DNA from: Flavobacterium xinjiangense
GTDB taxonomy: Bacteria; Bacteroidota; Bacteroidia; Flavobacteriales; Flavobacteriaceae
Direction of reading: 5' to 3'
Assembly: GCF_900142885.1 (NCBI RefSeq)
Contig: NZ_FRCL01000015.1
Coordinates: 39,809 to 76,633, forward strand
Length of the DNA: 36,825 bases
Shown: positions 23,103 to 32,807 of the stretch, piece by piece
How the letters are laid out: the number at the start of each line of letters is the position of its first letter
How positions within the stretch are numbered: the first letter of the stretch is position 1
Notes under the pieces: generated by a model
What the model saw: only the letters and a program-made list of their open reading frames with translations
Databases searched by the model: none
Told to the model about the DNA's origin: nothing
Made by a program: the position numbers and the translations under genes

Positions 23103-25451
23103 ATGAATAAAAAAATAGCAGTTCTTATTTGTGTTTTCTTTTCAATTGCAAGTCAAAGTCAAAATTTAAAGTTAGAAGATATAATGAAAGGTGAGACTTT
23201 TATTGGCGTTCAGCCAGTAAACGGGCGCTGGTCATTGGATGGAAAAAAAGTTTATTTCGAATGGAATCCAAATAATGAATTGGGACTGTCTACTTATTTT
23301 TGGAAAATTGGTGGGTCAAAACCAGAATTGGCTTCTTTGAATGATTCCGAATTTTCTAAGTTTGATTTTAAACATCATCCGAATTCCGACTTATTTTATT
23401 ATATTGATAAAGGAAGGTTATTTTCTTATTCAGCTAAAAGCAAGATTTCTAAAAAACTGTACCAACAGAGCAGTTCAATTTCAAACCTGCAATTGGGTTT
23501 TGAAGATGGAATTGTATTTTTTGAACAGAATGAAAATATATTCAAGTACGATACCAAAGAAGGAACAATAATTCAAATCACTAATTTTAAGAAAGGAAAA
23601 GCGGTTGATGCTGATACAGATACCGATTCTTTTTTGAAAAAACAGCAAAATGAATTGTTTCAGTTTTTGCGAGATCAAGAGGCCAAGAAAAAATGGAATC
23701 TCGCTAAAACGAATGCAGTAAAATCGGATATTCCAAAAGGGTATTATTATGGGAAAAATGCTATGGAAAGTCTAAAAATGAGCCCAAATGGAAATTTTGC
23801 GACTTTTAGATTGACCGAGCAAGCGGAGACCAAAAGTGAAAAAATGGAAGTTTTTATTACTGCTGATGGTTACAATAAAACGCCTGATACTAAGGAAAAA
23901 GTATCTGTAAATAATTTGGTAAATACTAAATTTGGAATTTACAATGTTGCAAAGGATTCTACATATACAGTAAATTTTTCATCTTTGAGTCATATTCAAG
24001 ATGTGCCAAAATATTTGGGTTTTTATGAAAAATCAGGTAACAAAGAAAAAGCGGATAAACTAATTGTGGTTCAGGAACCTGCTTACAATCAAGATGGTTC
24101 ATATGCGATTGCAGAAATAAGAAGTCAAGATAATAAGGACAGATGGCTGGTGAGTCTAAATTTAGCAAAAGGGACTTTTGAGGAAATAGAACATCAGCAT
24201 GATGAAGCATGGATTGGAGGACCTGGTATTCCTTCTGATTCCTTTGATACTGGAACACTTGGATTTCTTGGTGACAACCAAACCATTTATTTTCAATCAG
24301 AAGAAACAGGGTATTCTCATTTGTATACTTATAATTTAAAGTCAAAAAAGAAAACGCAACTCACTAAAGGCAATTGGGAAGTTCGTAATGTGACGTTATC
24401 AAAAGACAAAAAATCATTTTATTTAACGACAAATACAACGCATCCCGGAAACAGAAATTTCTATAAACTTGCTGTTTCAGATCGTGTTTTACAGCCACTT
24501 CTCACTAAGGACGGTGCACACGAAGTAAGTTTGTCTCCAGATGAGATTACTTTATTAGTTCGTTATTCTTATAAAAATAAACCTTGGGAACTGTACATTG
24601 CCAATACCAAAATAAATACAAATCTTAGCCAAATTACAAATTCAACAACCGAAGCATTCAAAGCATATTCTTGGCGCACACCAGAAGTAATTACTTTTAA
24701 AGCACAAGACGGAACTTTAATTAACGCTAGATTATACAAACCAGAAACGGACAAAGCTAATAAAGCGGCAATCCTGTTTGTGCACGGTGCGGGTTATTTG
24801 CAAAATGCACATAATTATTGGAGTAATTATCATAGAGAATATATGTTCCATAACTTATTGGTCGATTTAGGATACACCGTTTTAGATATTGATTATAGAG
24901 GGAGTGATGGATATGGGCGTGACTTTAGAACAGGGATTTATAGATTTATGGGAGGAAAAGATTTAACGGACCAGATTGACGGCAAGAATTATTTGATTCA
25001 AAACTATGGAATTGATGCCGGTAAAGTTGGAATTTATGGCGGTTCATACGGCGGTTTCATCACACTTATGGCAATGCTGACTACTCCAAAAGAATTTGCT
25101 TCGGGAGCGGCATTACGCTCTGTGACGGATTGGGCACATTACAATCACGGCTACACAGGAAATATTCTTAATTTCCCGGAAACGGATCCAGATGCCTACA
25201 AAAAAAGTTCTCCGATTTATTTTGCCAATAATTTAGAAGGAAATCTATTGATGCTTCACGGAATGGTTGATGACAATGTAGAGTACAAGGATATTGTAAG
25301 ACTATCACAACGTTTTATAGAATTAGGAAAGAAAAACTGGACTTTAGCAAGTTTCCCGGTTGAATCGCATGGTTTCAAAGAAACTTATTCTTGGGTTGAT
25401 GAATACGGTCGTATTCTTAATTTATTCAACAATACGCTCCTTGAAAAATAG
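23103..25451 (+). CDS. secreted S9-family (prolyl-oligopeptidase / DPP-IV-like) peptidase
   Basis: A 782-residue serine peptidase with an N-terminal signal peptide (MNKKIAVLICVFFSIASQSQ). The first two thirds form a beta propeller of the WD40-like type (from SLDGKKVYFEWNP to about 500). The C-terminal alpha/beta hydrolase carries the catalytic Ser in YGGSYGGF (about 645), the Asp in MLHGMVDDNVEY (about 724) and the His in VESHGFKE (about 759). The layout is that of periplasmic or secreted dipeptidyl-peptidase-like enzymes. No terminator was seen before purC, whose start is 89 bp downstream. Confidence 0.9.
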   Translation: MNKKIAVLICVFFSIASQSQNLKLEDIMKGETFIGVQPVNGRWSLDGKKVYFEWNPNNELGLSTYFWKIGGSKPELASLNDSEFSKFDFKHHPNSDLFYYIDKGRLFSYSAKSKISKKLYQQSSSISNLQLGFEDGIVFFEQNENIFKYDTKEGTIIQITNFKKGKAVDADTDTDSFLKKQQNELFQFLRDQEAKKKWNLAKTNAVKSDIPKGYYYGKNAMESLKMSPNGNFATFRLTEQAETKSEKMEVFITADGYNKTPDTKEKVSVNNLVNTKFGIYNVAKDSTYTVNFSSLSHIQDVPKYLGFYEKSGNKEKADKLIVVQEPAYNQDGSYAIAEIRSQDNKDRWLVSLNLAKGTFEEIEHQHDEAWIGGPGIPSDSFDTGTLGFLGDNQTIYFQSEETGYSHLYTYNLKSKKKTQLTKGNWEVRNVTLSKDKKSFYLTTNTTHPGNRNFYKLAVSDRVLQPLLTKDGAHEVSLSPDEITLLVRYSYKNKPWELYIANTKINTNLSQITNSTTEAFKAYSWRTPEVITFKAQDGTLINARLYKPETDKANKAAILFVHGAGYLQNAHNYWSNYHREYMFHNLLVDLGYTVLDIDYRGSDGYGRDFRTGIYRFMGGKDLTDQIDGKNYLIQNYGIDAGKVGIYGGSYGGFITLMAMLTTPKEFASGAALRSVTDWAHYNHGYTGNILNFPETDPDAYKKSSPIYFANNLEGNLLMLHGMVDDNVEYKDIVRLSQRFIELGKKNWTLASFPVESHGFKETYSWVDEYGRILNLFNNTLLEK

Positions 25452-25499
25452 GGTAAGTAAAAACTATACTTTTTTTAGTGAAACTGTATGAAATAATTT

Positions 25500-25507
25500 T
25501 AAATTTG
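25500..25507 (+). promoter_or_regulatory. -7 box of purC
   Basis: TAAATTTG matches TAnnTTTG and lies 33 bp before the ATG at 25541. It is downstream of the longer in-frame start at 25478, which supports the shorter protein. Confidence 0.55.
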
Positions 25508-25540
25508 CATTTATTAAAAACAACACACACAACAACTATA

Positions 25541-26494
25541 ATGAGCAATACAATTACGACAACTGATTTTAATTTTCCAAATCAAAAATCTGTTTACAGA
25601 GGTAAAGTAAGAGAAGTTTACAATATAAATGATGAACTTTTAGTAATGGTTGCCACGGATAGACTTTCCGCTTTTGATGTGGTTTTACCAAAAGGAATTC
25701 CTTATAAAGGTCAAATCCTAAATCAAATTGCTACTAGATTCATGGAATTGACGCAGGATATTGTTCCTAATTGGTTAATTGCAACGCCTGATCCTAATGT
25801 TGCTGTTGGTCATTTATGTGAACCTTTCAAGGTAGAAATGGTGATTCGTGGATACCTTTCAGGTCATGCTGCTCGTGAATATACTCTTGGCAAAAGAGAA
25901 ATTTGTGGCGTTAAAATGGCAGAATGTTTGAAAGAAAACGATAAGTTCCCAGAACCAATTATCACACCAACCACCAAAGCGGATAATGGAGAACATGATG
26001 CTGATATTTCGCGTTCAGCTATTCTTTCAAAAGGAATTGTTGCTGAAGAAGATTATATCGTTTTAGAAAAATTTACAAGAGATTTATTTGAAAGAGGAAC
26101 TGAAATTGCTGCAAGCCGTGGATTGATTTTAGTGGACACTAAATATGAATTTGGTAAAACTAAAGAAGGGCTTATTGTTCTAATTGATGAAATCCACACG
26201 CCGGATTCATCTCGTTATTTTTATGCCGAAGGGTATCAAGAACGACAAGATAGAGGAGAGGAACAAAAGCAATTATCAAAAGAGTTTGTTCGTCGTTGGT
26301 TAATTGAAAACGGTTTTCAAGGACTGGAAGGACAACAAATTCCAGATATGACTGATGAATATATTGAAACAGTTTCTGAGCGATACATCGAATTATACGA
26401 AAATATTCTTGGAGAAAAATTCGTAAAAGCTGATATTTCAAATATTGATAAAAGAATCGAGAAAAATGTTTTGGAATATCTAGCCAACAGATAG
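25541..26494 (+). CDS. purC: phosphoribosylaminoimidazole-succinocarboxamide synthase
   Basis: A 317-residue SAICAR synthetase, which joins CAIR and aspartate with ATP in purine synthesis. Motifs: the N-terminal [14 protein letters not shown] glycine-rich ATP loop, [52 protein letters not shown], and the metal-binding [17 protein letters not shown]. The protein has the longer C-terminal part (about 230-317) seen in Bacteroidetes PurC. An in-frame ATG at 25478 would add 21 unrelated residues and precedes the promoter, so ATG 25541 was chosen. A terminator follows. Confidence 0.96.
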   Translation: MSNTITTTDFNFPNQKSVYRGKVREVYNINDELLVMVATDRLSAFDVVLPKGIPYKGQILNQIATRFMELTQDIVPNWLIATPDPNVAVGHLCEPFKVEMVIRGYLSGHAAREYTLGKREICGVKMAECLKENDKFPEPIITPTTKADNGEHDADISRSAILSKGIVAEEDYIVLEKFTRDLFERGTEIAASRGLILVDTKYEFGKTKEGLIVLIDEIHTPDSSRYFYAEGYQERQDRGEEQKQLSKEFVRRWLIENGFQGLEGQQIPDMTDEYIETVSERYIELYENILGEKFVKADISNIDKRIEKNVLEYLANR

Positions 26495-26519
26495 AATAAT
26501 TTGGTAAAACGCAAATAAC

Positions 26520-26558
26520 AAACCGCAATTCATAATTTTGAATTGCGGTTTTTTTTTG
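26520..26558 (+). terminator. rho-independent terminator after purC
   Basis: Perfect 13-bp arms (26520-26532, AAACCGCAATTCA, and 26539-26551) and a T-run to 26558, between purC and a convergent minus-strand gene; an A-run on the left could make it work in both directions. Confidence 0.85.
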
Positions 26559-26569
26559 GTGAAAGAAAA

Positions 26570-27103
26570 TTATTTTTCTAAAACAACTTTCAGGTTATTT
26601 AACCCATCTTGTAAATCTTTTCCAAGCATTTGTTCCATATTCATAAAGGGTAACATTAAGTTCATTGGATATGGCATTTTTCCATTAAATCCCCACTTCA
26701 CTTTTGTTTGGTTTGGCGAAATAGCTTCAGTTGACATATAAGCAAAATCGGTTGATTCAATGGGAACTTTGAAGCGCAACTCAAAATCGATACGTTCACC
26801 TTCTTTTATTTTTGTAATTTCCTGTTCTCCAACACCTACATTCTCATCCTTACTATCCCAACCCGCAATTGCCCCGACTGTACCATCCGTTCCGGTAAAA
26901 GTTTTTTTCATAGCAGGATCTTTAGTTGACCAAACACGAAAAGTATCTTGGTTTTTTAAATACTTCACATAATTGAAAACAGTGTCTTTGGGTTGGTTTA
27001 TTGCAATTTCCCGTTCAACAGCAAACTCCTTTGGGAGAAATAATGCAATGAGTAATGCTAAAACAACCAGTGTTAAAAGTCCAAAAAGAATTTTTTTGAT
27101 AAT
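26570..27103 (-). CDS. SRPBCC-fold (polyketide-cyclase-like) membrane protein, probable ATT start
   Basis: The frame encodes a START/SRPBCC-like domain. Its natural N-terminus, seen by extending upstream, is I-I-K-K-I-L-F-G-L-L-T-L-V-V-L-A-L-L-I-A-L-F-L-P, a membrane anchor, followed by ERE-I-A-I-N-Q-P-K-D-T-V-F-N-Y-V-K-Y-L. That is how flavobacterial members of this family begin. No ATG, GTG or TTG lies before this anchor; the first standard start is GTG at 26968, inside the domain. The start was placed at ATT 27103 (about 177 residues). The frame continues back to the stop of the gene upstream. Function is unknown; the fold binds hydrophobic ligands. Confidence 0.7.
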   Translation of the reverse strand: MIKKILFGLLTLVVLALLIALFLPKEFAVEREIAINQPKDTVFNYVKYLKNQDTFRVWSTKDPAMKKTFTGTDGTVGAIAGWDSKDENVGVGEQEITKIKEGERIDFELRFKVPIESTDFAYMSTEAISPNQTKVKWGFNGKMPYPMNLMLPFMNMEQMLGKDLQDGLNNLKVVLEK

Positions 27104-27133
27104 GTTCGTGATTTCTAATTTTAAGTTTACTAT

Positions 27134-27595
27134 TTATTTCGATTTATTGATTAGTGTTTCGTAACGATTAATCCATTGCTTAACTGTGATTTTTCGAGAG
27201 AGTTGTGCAATCAAATCAAAAGGAATTTGATCAAATTTTTTAAAACGGATACAACTTTTTCCCATGTCTAATTTCTGGGAGCTGTACTTTGGGTATTCTG
27301 CAACAAACCAATGTAGTAGTTCTGGATCGGCATATATTCCCATATGATATAAAGCGATGAAGTGCTTTTGAGAGGCGATTGAGATGAAGGGCAAAGGAAG
27401 TTTAGGATTGCAATGATAACCCTGTTGATAAATAGAATGCGGTACGACATAACCCAGTGAACCATAACTCAATTGTTCTGAAAAACCTTTTGGAATGTTT
27501 GTAAGGATTGTATCTCGAAGTTTTAAAAAGGCATATTTTCTTTCTTCGGGTATTTCTTCTAAATAAGCTGACACTGTTGTGGCGTTTGATTGCAT
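27134..27595 (-). CDS. DUF1801-domain protein
   Basis: A 153-residue soluble protein with the DUF1801/YdhG-like pattern: an N-terminal helix EEIPEERKYAFLKLRDTIL, the central YGSLGYVVPHSIYQQGYHCNPKLPLPFISIASQKHFIALYHMGIY block, and the late KLDMGKSCIRFKKFDQIPFDLI. The family fold resembles iron-chaperone-like frataxin relatives; molecular function is unclear. Its TAA at 27134-27136 is in the same reading frame as the SRPBCC gene 30 nt further on. I see no promoter between them, so they are probably co-transcribed and perhaps translationally linked. Confidence 0.8.
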   Translation of the reverse strand: MQSNATTVSAYLEEIPEERKYAFLKLRDTILTNIPKGFSEQLSYGSLGYVVPHSIYQQGYHCNPKLPLPFISIASQKHFIALYHMGIYADPELLHWFVAEYPKYSSQKLDMGKSCIRFKKFDQIPFDLIAQLSRKITVKQWINRYETLINKSK

Positions 27596-27970
27596 TTTAA
27601 GAATTGTTTAAGTAAAGTTACTAAAAAAACTTTACTTTCTAAATTGAATGAAATCGCTTTAGTTTAATTCTCATTTGTAACTCAACCAACAATTATGTCG
27701 CTAAGCTCATAATCAAATCAGTCAGGGCAGTCTGCAATGGAAAATTGATCTTGTGAAAAAGTTAATTCTGTAAGATGTCAATGTAAACAGGTAAACAAAT
27801 CAAAATCATTACTTATATTAAATATTAAATCGAGATAATAGTGCCTATTTTTTAAATAATATTTAATTTTTAATCATTATAATCCTAATTAATTTATAAT
27901 AAATACATTGGTTTTTATTTAACATTCTGACTGTTTTTTGATTACTATATTTTTTTACTTTTGTTCGCAA
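27596..27970. other. AT-rich spacer of 375 bp without a gene
   Basis: No coding pattern on either strand. It holds a short inverted repeat near 27608-27640 (AAGTAAAGTT / AACTTTACTT) and, at the right end, the -7 box TACTTTTG (27956-27963). The left part is the upstream region of the DUF1801 gene. Confidence 0.6.
27956..27963 (+). promoter_or_regulatory. -7 box in front of the small exported protein
   Basis: TACTTTTG fits TAnnTTTG. It ends only 7 bp before the ATG at 27971, so the transcript would start at or next to that codon. TTTG at 27937-27940 is a weak -33 candidate (15 bp spacing). Confidence 0.4.
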
Positions 27971-28363
27971 ATGAAACAAATAGTATTTATATTATATTTT
28001 TTTACCTTACTGCTAACAGGAGGAAATAAAATGCAAGCTAATTTGCATAAAAGTGCCTTTGTTTCAATTTCAAATTTGAATTGTTCATCAATAGAACAAG
28101 ATCAAATTACCATTCTAGATCATTCATACTCATTGATTGAGTATAGCGATTTTGATTTAGATGAAGAATTCTCTCATAGTGATAAACAGGAGGATTCTAA
28201 AACAAATAAATTATTTCAAGTAAAAGGCTCTTTGCTTGCCAAATGGTATTCTTCCTATTTTAGTGCTCTTGAAATTCAGCATTACAATGTTTTTTATAAT
28301 TGTGAGCCTGTTAAAGGCCAATCTACACCAATCTATATCACAAATAGAGTATTACGAATTTGA
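27971..28363 (+). CDS. small exported protein upstream of the efflux operon
   Basis: A 130-residue protein of unknown family. ATG 27971 gives a signal peptide (MKQIVFILYFFTLLLTGGNK). A TTG at 27938 would add 11 residues ahead of the basic start and overlaps the promoter, so it was rejected. The mature part has two parts: residues about 25-70 are polar and acidic (DHSYSLIEYSDFDLDEEF), while about 85-130 are mixed. There are two Cys residues and no catalytic motif. It lies 171 bp before the adaptor gene of an RND pump on the same strand, so a link to that operon is possible but unproven. Confidence 0.6.
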   Translation: MKQIVFILYFFTLLLTGGNKMQANLHKSAFVSISNLNCSSIEQDQITILDHSYSLIEYSDFDLDEEFSHSDKQEDSKTNKLFQVKGSLLAKWYSSYFSALEIQHYNVFYNCEPVKGQSTPIYITNRVLRI

Positions 28364-28474
28364 TAATCAATTGATTTTAGTTGCGAATTGCTAAGTATTG
28401 CTTTTATCTTATTAAGCTGCACTTTCTTTTTTCTTGAATGGCATTTTTGCTGTTTGAGCTAGCTAATCCTGTTT

Positions 28475-28492
28475 CAATTCCAAATGGAATTG
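28475..28492. promoter_or_regulatory. dyad upstream of the RND efflux operon
   Basis: CAATTCCA-AA-TGGAATTG is a perfect 8-bp inverted repeat about 43 bp before the adaptor ATG, and its half-site GAATTCCA is repeated at 28496-28503. It is a candidate operator. No regulator gene lies nearby. Confidence 0.4.
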
Positions 28493-28534
28493 TAGAATTC
28501 CAAAAATTAAATTGAATAATTACCAAATTACATC

Positions 28535-29617
28535 ATGAAAAAAATTGCCATAATTACGGGCGTGATCGCCGCGTTGTTTCTTACTAATTGTAATACTAAG
28601 AAAATAGAAAAAGAAGAAGCAACCAAGTATATCGTCACTAATCCGATAAAAATAGATACTTGTTTCACAAAGCAATATGTTACTCAAATTAAGTCAGTAA
28701 GAAATATTGAGATTCGAGCGCAAGAAAAAGGATACTTGCAAAAAATTTATGTTGATGAAGGTCAGTTTGTAAAAGCTGGTCAGCTATTGTTTCAAATTAT
28801 GCCAACTGCATTTCAGGCTGAATTGCTAAAAGCGCAGGCAGAAGCCAAAGGTGCTGAAATTGAACTGCAAAACACTAAAATTTTAGCTGATAAAAAGATA
28901 GTTTCAAGGAATGAGCAAGCTTTGGCTATGGCAAAATTAGAACAAGCAAGAGCTGAAGTTTCTTTGGCAAAATTACATTTATCATTTACTGAAATTAGAG
29001 CTCCATTTTCAGGAACTATTGACCGTATCCCATTAAAATTAGGAAGTTTAGTTGATGAAGGTGCATTACTAACAAGCTTGTCAGATAATAGTCAGATGTT
29101 TGCTTATTTCAATGTTTCTGAACCAGAATATTTGAACTATCAAACGGATGTAAAAGACCGTGGAGAAACTAAAGTAGGCTTGCTTTTAGCAAATGATCAA
29201 CTTTTTAAATATCAAGGAAATGTTGAAGTTATTGAAAGTGAATTCAATAGTGAGACAGGTAATATTTCATTCAGAGCAAGGTTTGCAAACTCAGATAAAT
29301 TGCTTAAAAATGGAGAGACTGGAGAGATTCAAATGGTAGTTCCGCAACATAATGCTTTGTTAATTCCTCAAAAAGCAACCTATGAAATTCAGGACAAAAA
29401 ATATGTTTTTGTAGTTGATAAGAAAAATGTAGTAAAATCAAGAGAAATTACTATTACGGGAGAAATGCCAGATCTTTATGTGGTTAAAAACGGGATTACA
29501 GTGAATGACAAGATTCTGCTTGAGGGTGTTCAGAAAGTAAAAGAGGATGATAAAATTCAATATAACTATCAGAAACCTCAGGAAGTAATGGATCATTTGA
29601 AATTAAGAGCAGAATAG
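28535..29617 (+). CDS. RND efflux periplasmic adaptor (membrane fusion protein)
   Basis: A 360-residue lipoprotein with a lipobox ending in Cys19 (ALFLTNC). The mature part has the split lipoyl/barrel-sandwich domain (RAQEKGYLQKIYVDEGQFVKAGQLLFQI ... FTEIRAPFSGTIDRIPLKLGSLVDEGALLTSL), an alpha-helical hairpin between (about 85-150, rich in Ala/Glu/Gln), and a beta-barrel and membrane-proximal domain. This is an AcrA/MexA-type adaptor. It is the first of three genes that build a complete pump; the permease starts 22 bp downstream. Substrate range cannot be told from sequence. Confidence 0.95.
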   Translation: MKKIAIITGVIAALFLTNCNTKKIEKEEATKYIVTNPIKIDTCFTKQYVTQIKSVRNIEIRAQEKGYLQKIYVDEGQFVKAGQLLFQIMPTAFQAELLKAQAEAKGAEIELQNTKILADKKIVSRNEQALAMAKLEQARAEVSLAKLHLSFTEIRAPFSGTIDRIPLKLGSLVDEGALLTSLSDNSQMFAYFNVSEPEYLNYQTDVKDRGETKVGLLLANDQLFKYQGNVEVIESEFNSETGNISFRARFANSDKLLKNGETGEIQMVVPQHNALLIPQKATYEIQDKKYVFVVDKKNVVKSREITITGEMPDLYVVKNGITVNDKILLEGVQKVKEDDKIQYNYQKPQEVMDHLKLRAE

Positions 29618-29639
29618 TTGTAATCCTAAAGAAAAAAAA

Positions 29640-32600
29640 ATGTTTAATAAATTTATAGAAAGACCAGTACTGTCGATAGTGATATCACTGATGATTGTAT
29701 TACTTGGGATTTTGGCTATGACCCATTTGCCAGTTACTCAATTGCCGTCTATTTCACCTCCAAAAGTAAATGTTACAGCTGAATATCCTGGTGCAAATAA
29801 TGAGTTGCTTATTAAATCAGTTGTAATTCCTTTAGAGAGAGCTATCAATGGTGTTCCAGGAATGAAATATATTGCATCGGATGCTGGAAATGATGGAGAA
29901 GCATCAATTCAAGTAATCTTTAATTTAGGAACTGATCCTAACCAAGCTTCAATAAATATCCAGAACAGAGTTGCATCGGTTGTTAATAAACTACCGCCTC
30001 TTGTAGTTAGAGAAGGTGTAAAAATTACGCGAGAAGAATCTAATAATTTAATGTATATTAACTTGTACAGTAAAGATCCAACAATGGATCAAAAATTCTT
30101 ATATAATTTTACGGATATTAATATTCTTTCAGAACTCAAGAGAGTTGATGGAGTAGGTGATGCTGATATTGTGGGTAACCGTGATTATGCAATGAGAATA
30201 TGGTTGAAGCCTGACAGAATGTTAGCATATAAGATTTCTGCCGACGAAGTAATGGAAGCCTTATCGCAACAAAGTTTAGAAGCTTCACCAGGAAAAACTG
30301 GTGAAAGTTCTGGGAAACGTTCTCAAGCATTTGAATATGTTTTGAAATATTCAGGACGATTTACCACTAAAGAACAATATGGAAACATTATTTTAAAATC
30401 CAATCCAAATGGTGAAATTCTGCGCCTGAAAGATGTTGCCAATGTAGAATTTGGAAGTTCGATGTACGATATTTATTCGAACTTAAACGGTAAACCTTCG
30501 GCAGCAATAACAATAAAACAATCTTATGGAAGTAATGCATCTCAGGTAATTAAAGATGTCAAAGCAAAATTAGCGGAGATCAAGAGTAATTCATTCCCTA
30601 AAGGTGTAGATTATGAAATTAGCTATGATGCTTCTAAATTTTTAGATGCCTCCATCGAAAAAGTAATTCACACCTTGGTAGAAGCTTTTATTCTGGTAGG
30701 ATTAGTGGTATTCTTATTTCTTGGAGATTGGCGTTCTACTATTATTCCTGCAATTGCGGTACCGGTTTCACTTATTGGAACATTTGCATTCATGCAGATT
30801 TTTGGAATTTCGATAAATCTGGTTACATTATTTGCACTTGTTTTAGCTATTGGTGTCGTAGTTGATGATGCCATTGTGGTCATCGAGGCGGTACATGCTA
30901 AAATGGAAGAAGAACATATAGGACCGCTCAAGGCTACTAAAAAGGCAATGCACGAAATTAGTGGTGCTATTATAGCCATTACGTTTTTGATGGCGGCAGT
31001 ATTTATTCCTGTTGCATTTATGTCTGGTCCAGTAGGTATATTTTACCGACAGTTTTCTATCACAATGGCAACAGGTATTATTTTGTCTGGTGTTGTGGCA
31101 TTGACACTTACGCCGGCACTGTGTGCTATGATGTTAAAAAATAATCATGGCGTTGCAAGAAAGAAAACTCCGTTAAATACTTTTTTGGATGGATTTAATT
31201 ATAAATTCAATCAACTAACTGGAAAATATACAGGGATACTTAATAAAATTGTAAATCGAAGAACATTAACATTTGGAGTCTTAATCACTTTTTGTTTAGG
31301 AATATTTTTCTTAAACAATAGTCTTCCATCAGGATTTATTCCAAATGAAGACCAAGGAATGTTTTACGCTATTATACAAACACCACCAGGATCTTCTTTA
31401 GAAAGAACCAATGAAGTCGCTTTAAAACTTCAAAAAATTGCAGAAAAAATTGATGGGGTTAAATCGGTATCGGCATTGGCTGGATTCGAAATTCTAACCG
31501 AGGGAACAGGAGCCAATTCAGGAACTTGTTTAATTAACCTAAAAAGTTGGGAAGATCGCAAGCATTCAGTTGATGAGATAATGAAGGACCTTGAAGAAAA
31601 ATCTAAAAACATTACGGGTGCAACTCTTGAGTTTTTTCAGCCTCCAGCAGTGCCGGGTTATGGTGCAGCTGGCGGATTCGAATTGCGTTTGCTTGACAAA
31701 GCGGGTTCTGGAGATTATAAGAAAATGGAAAAAGTAAACAACGATTTTGTAAAGGAATTGAATAAACGACCGGAATTATCATCGGTATTTAGTTTTTATA
31801 GTGCAAGTTTTCCGCAGTATATGATGCGAATTGATAACGATATGGCGCAACAAAAAGGTGTTACTATAGACAATGCCATGAATACACTTTCTACATTGGT
31901 TGGTAGTAATTATGAAATCAGTTTTATTAAATACGATCGGCAGTATAAAGTTATTGTGCAAACCTCTCCAGAATATAGAGCGCTACCGGAAGATATCTTG
32001 AAGTTGTATGTGAAAAATAATCGGGATGAAATGGTTCCGTTTTCGGCATTTATGCACATGGATAAAGTTTATGGTTTATCAGAAATCACACGTCACAACA
32101 TGTACAATGCTTCCGAAATAAGCGGACAATCTGCTGCAGGGTATAGTAGTGGTGAATCTATTAGGGCTATTCAGGAAGTGGCCGAAAAAAAGTTACCTAG
32201 AGGATTTGGTATTGACTGGGCAGGAATATCTAAAGATGAAGTAGGGAGAGGTAACGAAGCTATATTTATTTTCCTGATTTGTTTATTGTTTGTTTACCTT
32301 GTATTAGCAGCTCAATATGAAAGTTTTATTTTGCCTTTTGCAGTTATATTATCACTTCCTGCAGGTATTTTTGGGTCGTTTTTACTTCTTTCTATTTGTG
32401 GACTAGAAAATAATATTTATGCTCAAGTTGCTTTTGTAATGCTTATTGGGTTGCTTGGAAAAAATGCAGTTTTAATTGTTGAATTTGCCGTCCAAAAGCA
32501 TGAAGCAGGTGCAACAATATTAGAAGCAGCTATGGAAGGTGCGAAAGTTAGATTTCGCCCCATATTAATGACTTCATTTGCCTTTATTGCAGGATTAATT

Positions 32601-32807
32601 CCGTTAGTCTTTGCATCAGGTCCAGGGAAAATAGGTAATAGAACAATTGGTTCTGCTGCTCTTGGTGGAATGCTTTTAGGTACTGTTTGTGGTGTATTGA
32701 TTATTCCAGGCTTGTATTACATATTTGGTAGTATTGCTGCAAAAATTAAATTAGTCAAAAAACAAAATAATAATCCGTTAACCGAAGAAATCGATCACAA
32801 TGTATAA
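29640..32807 (+). CDS. RND efflux permease, HAE1 (AcrB-like) family
   Basis: A 1055-residue inner-membrane proton-driven exporter of the hydrophobe/amphiphile class. It starts with MFNKFIERPVLSIVISLMIVLLG and has the family layout of one helix, a large periplasmic loop, six helices, and a repeat of that pattern. The TM4 proton-relay pair Asp-Asp is present in AIGVVVDDAIVVIE (about 408-409). The second half contains PSGFIPNEDQGMFYAIIQTPPGSSLERT and the TM10-TM11 region with LLGKNAVLIVEFA. The stop overlaps the outer-membrane gene by 8 bp, so translation is coupled. The absence of a local regulator or a second pump points to a general toxin exporter. Confidence 0.96.
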   Translation: MFNKFIERPVLSIVISLMIVLLGILAMTHLPVTQLPSISPPKVNVTAEYPGANNELLIKSVVIPLERAINGVPGMKYIASDAGNDGEASIQVIFNLGTDPNQASINIQNRVASVVNKLPPLVVREGVKITREESNNLMYINLYSKDPTMDQKFLYNFTDINILSELKRVDGVGDADIVGNRDYAMRIWLKPDRMLAYKISADEVMEALSQQSLEASPGKTGESSGKRSQAFEYVLKYSGRFTTKEQYGNIILKSNPNGEILRLKDVANVEFGSSMYDIYSNLNGKPSAAITIKQSYGSNASQVIKDVKAKLAEIKSNSFPKGVDYEISYDASKFLDASIEKVIHTLVEAFILVGLVVFLFLGDWRSTIIPAIAVPVSLIGTFAFMQIFGISINLVTLFALVLAIGVVVDDAIVVIEAVHAKMEEEHIGPLKATKKAMHEISGAIIAITFLMAAVFIPVAFMSGPVGIFYRQFSITMATGIILSGVVALTLTPALCAMMLKNNHGVARKKTPLNTFLDGFNYKFNQLTGKYTGILNKIVNRRTLTFGVLITFCLGIFFLNNSLPSGFIPNEDQGMFYAIIQTPPGSSLERTNEVALKLQKIAEKIDGVKSVSALAGFEILTEGTGANSGTCLINLKSWEDRKHSVDEIMKDLEEKSKNITGATLEFFQPPAVPGYGAAGGFELRLLDKAGSGDYKKMEKVNNDFVKELNKRPELSSVFSFYSASFPQYMMRIDNDMAQQKGVTIDNAMNTLSTLVGSNYEISFIKYDRQYKVIVQTSPEYRALPEDILKLYVKNNRDEMVPFSAFMHMDKVYGLSEITRHNMYNASEISGQSAAGYSSGESIRAIQEVAEKKLPRGFGIDWAGISKDEVGRGNEAIFIFLICLLFVYLVLAAQYESFILPFAVILSLPAGIFGSFLLLSICGLENNIYAQVAFVMLIGLLGKNAVLIVEFAVQKHEAGATILEAAMEGAKVRFRPILMTSFAFIAGLIPLVFASGPGKIGNRTIGSAALGGMLLGTVCGVLIIPGLYYIFGSIAAKIKLVKKQNNNPLTEEIDHNV

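Noticed and set aside
23959..24345. A 128-codon minus-strand frame inside the S9 peptidase gene
   Set aside because: It lies opposite the conserved beta-propeller region of a real gene and shows no domain.
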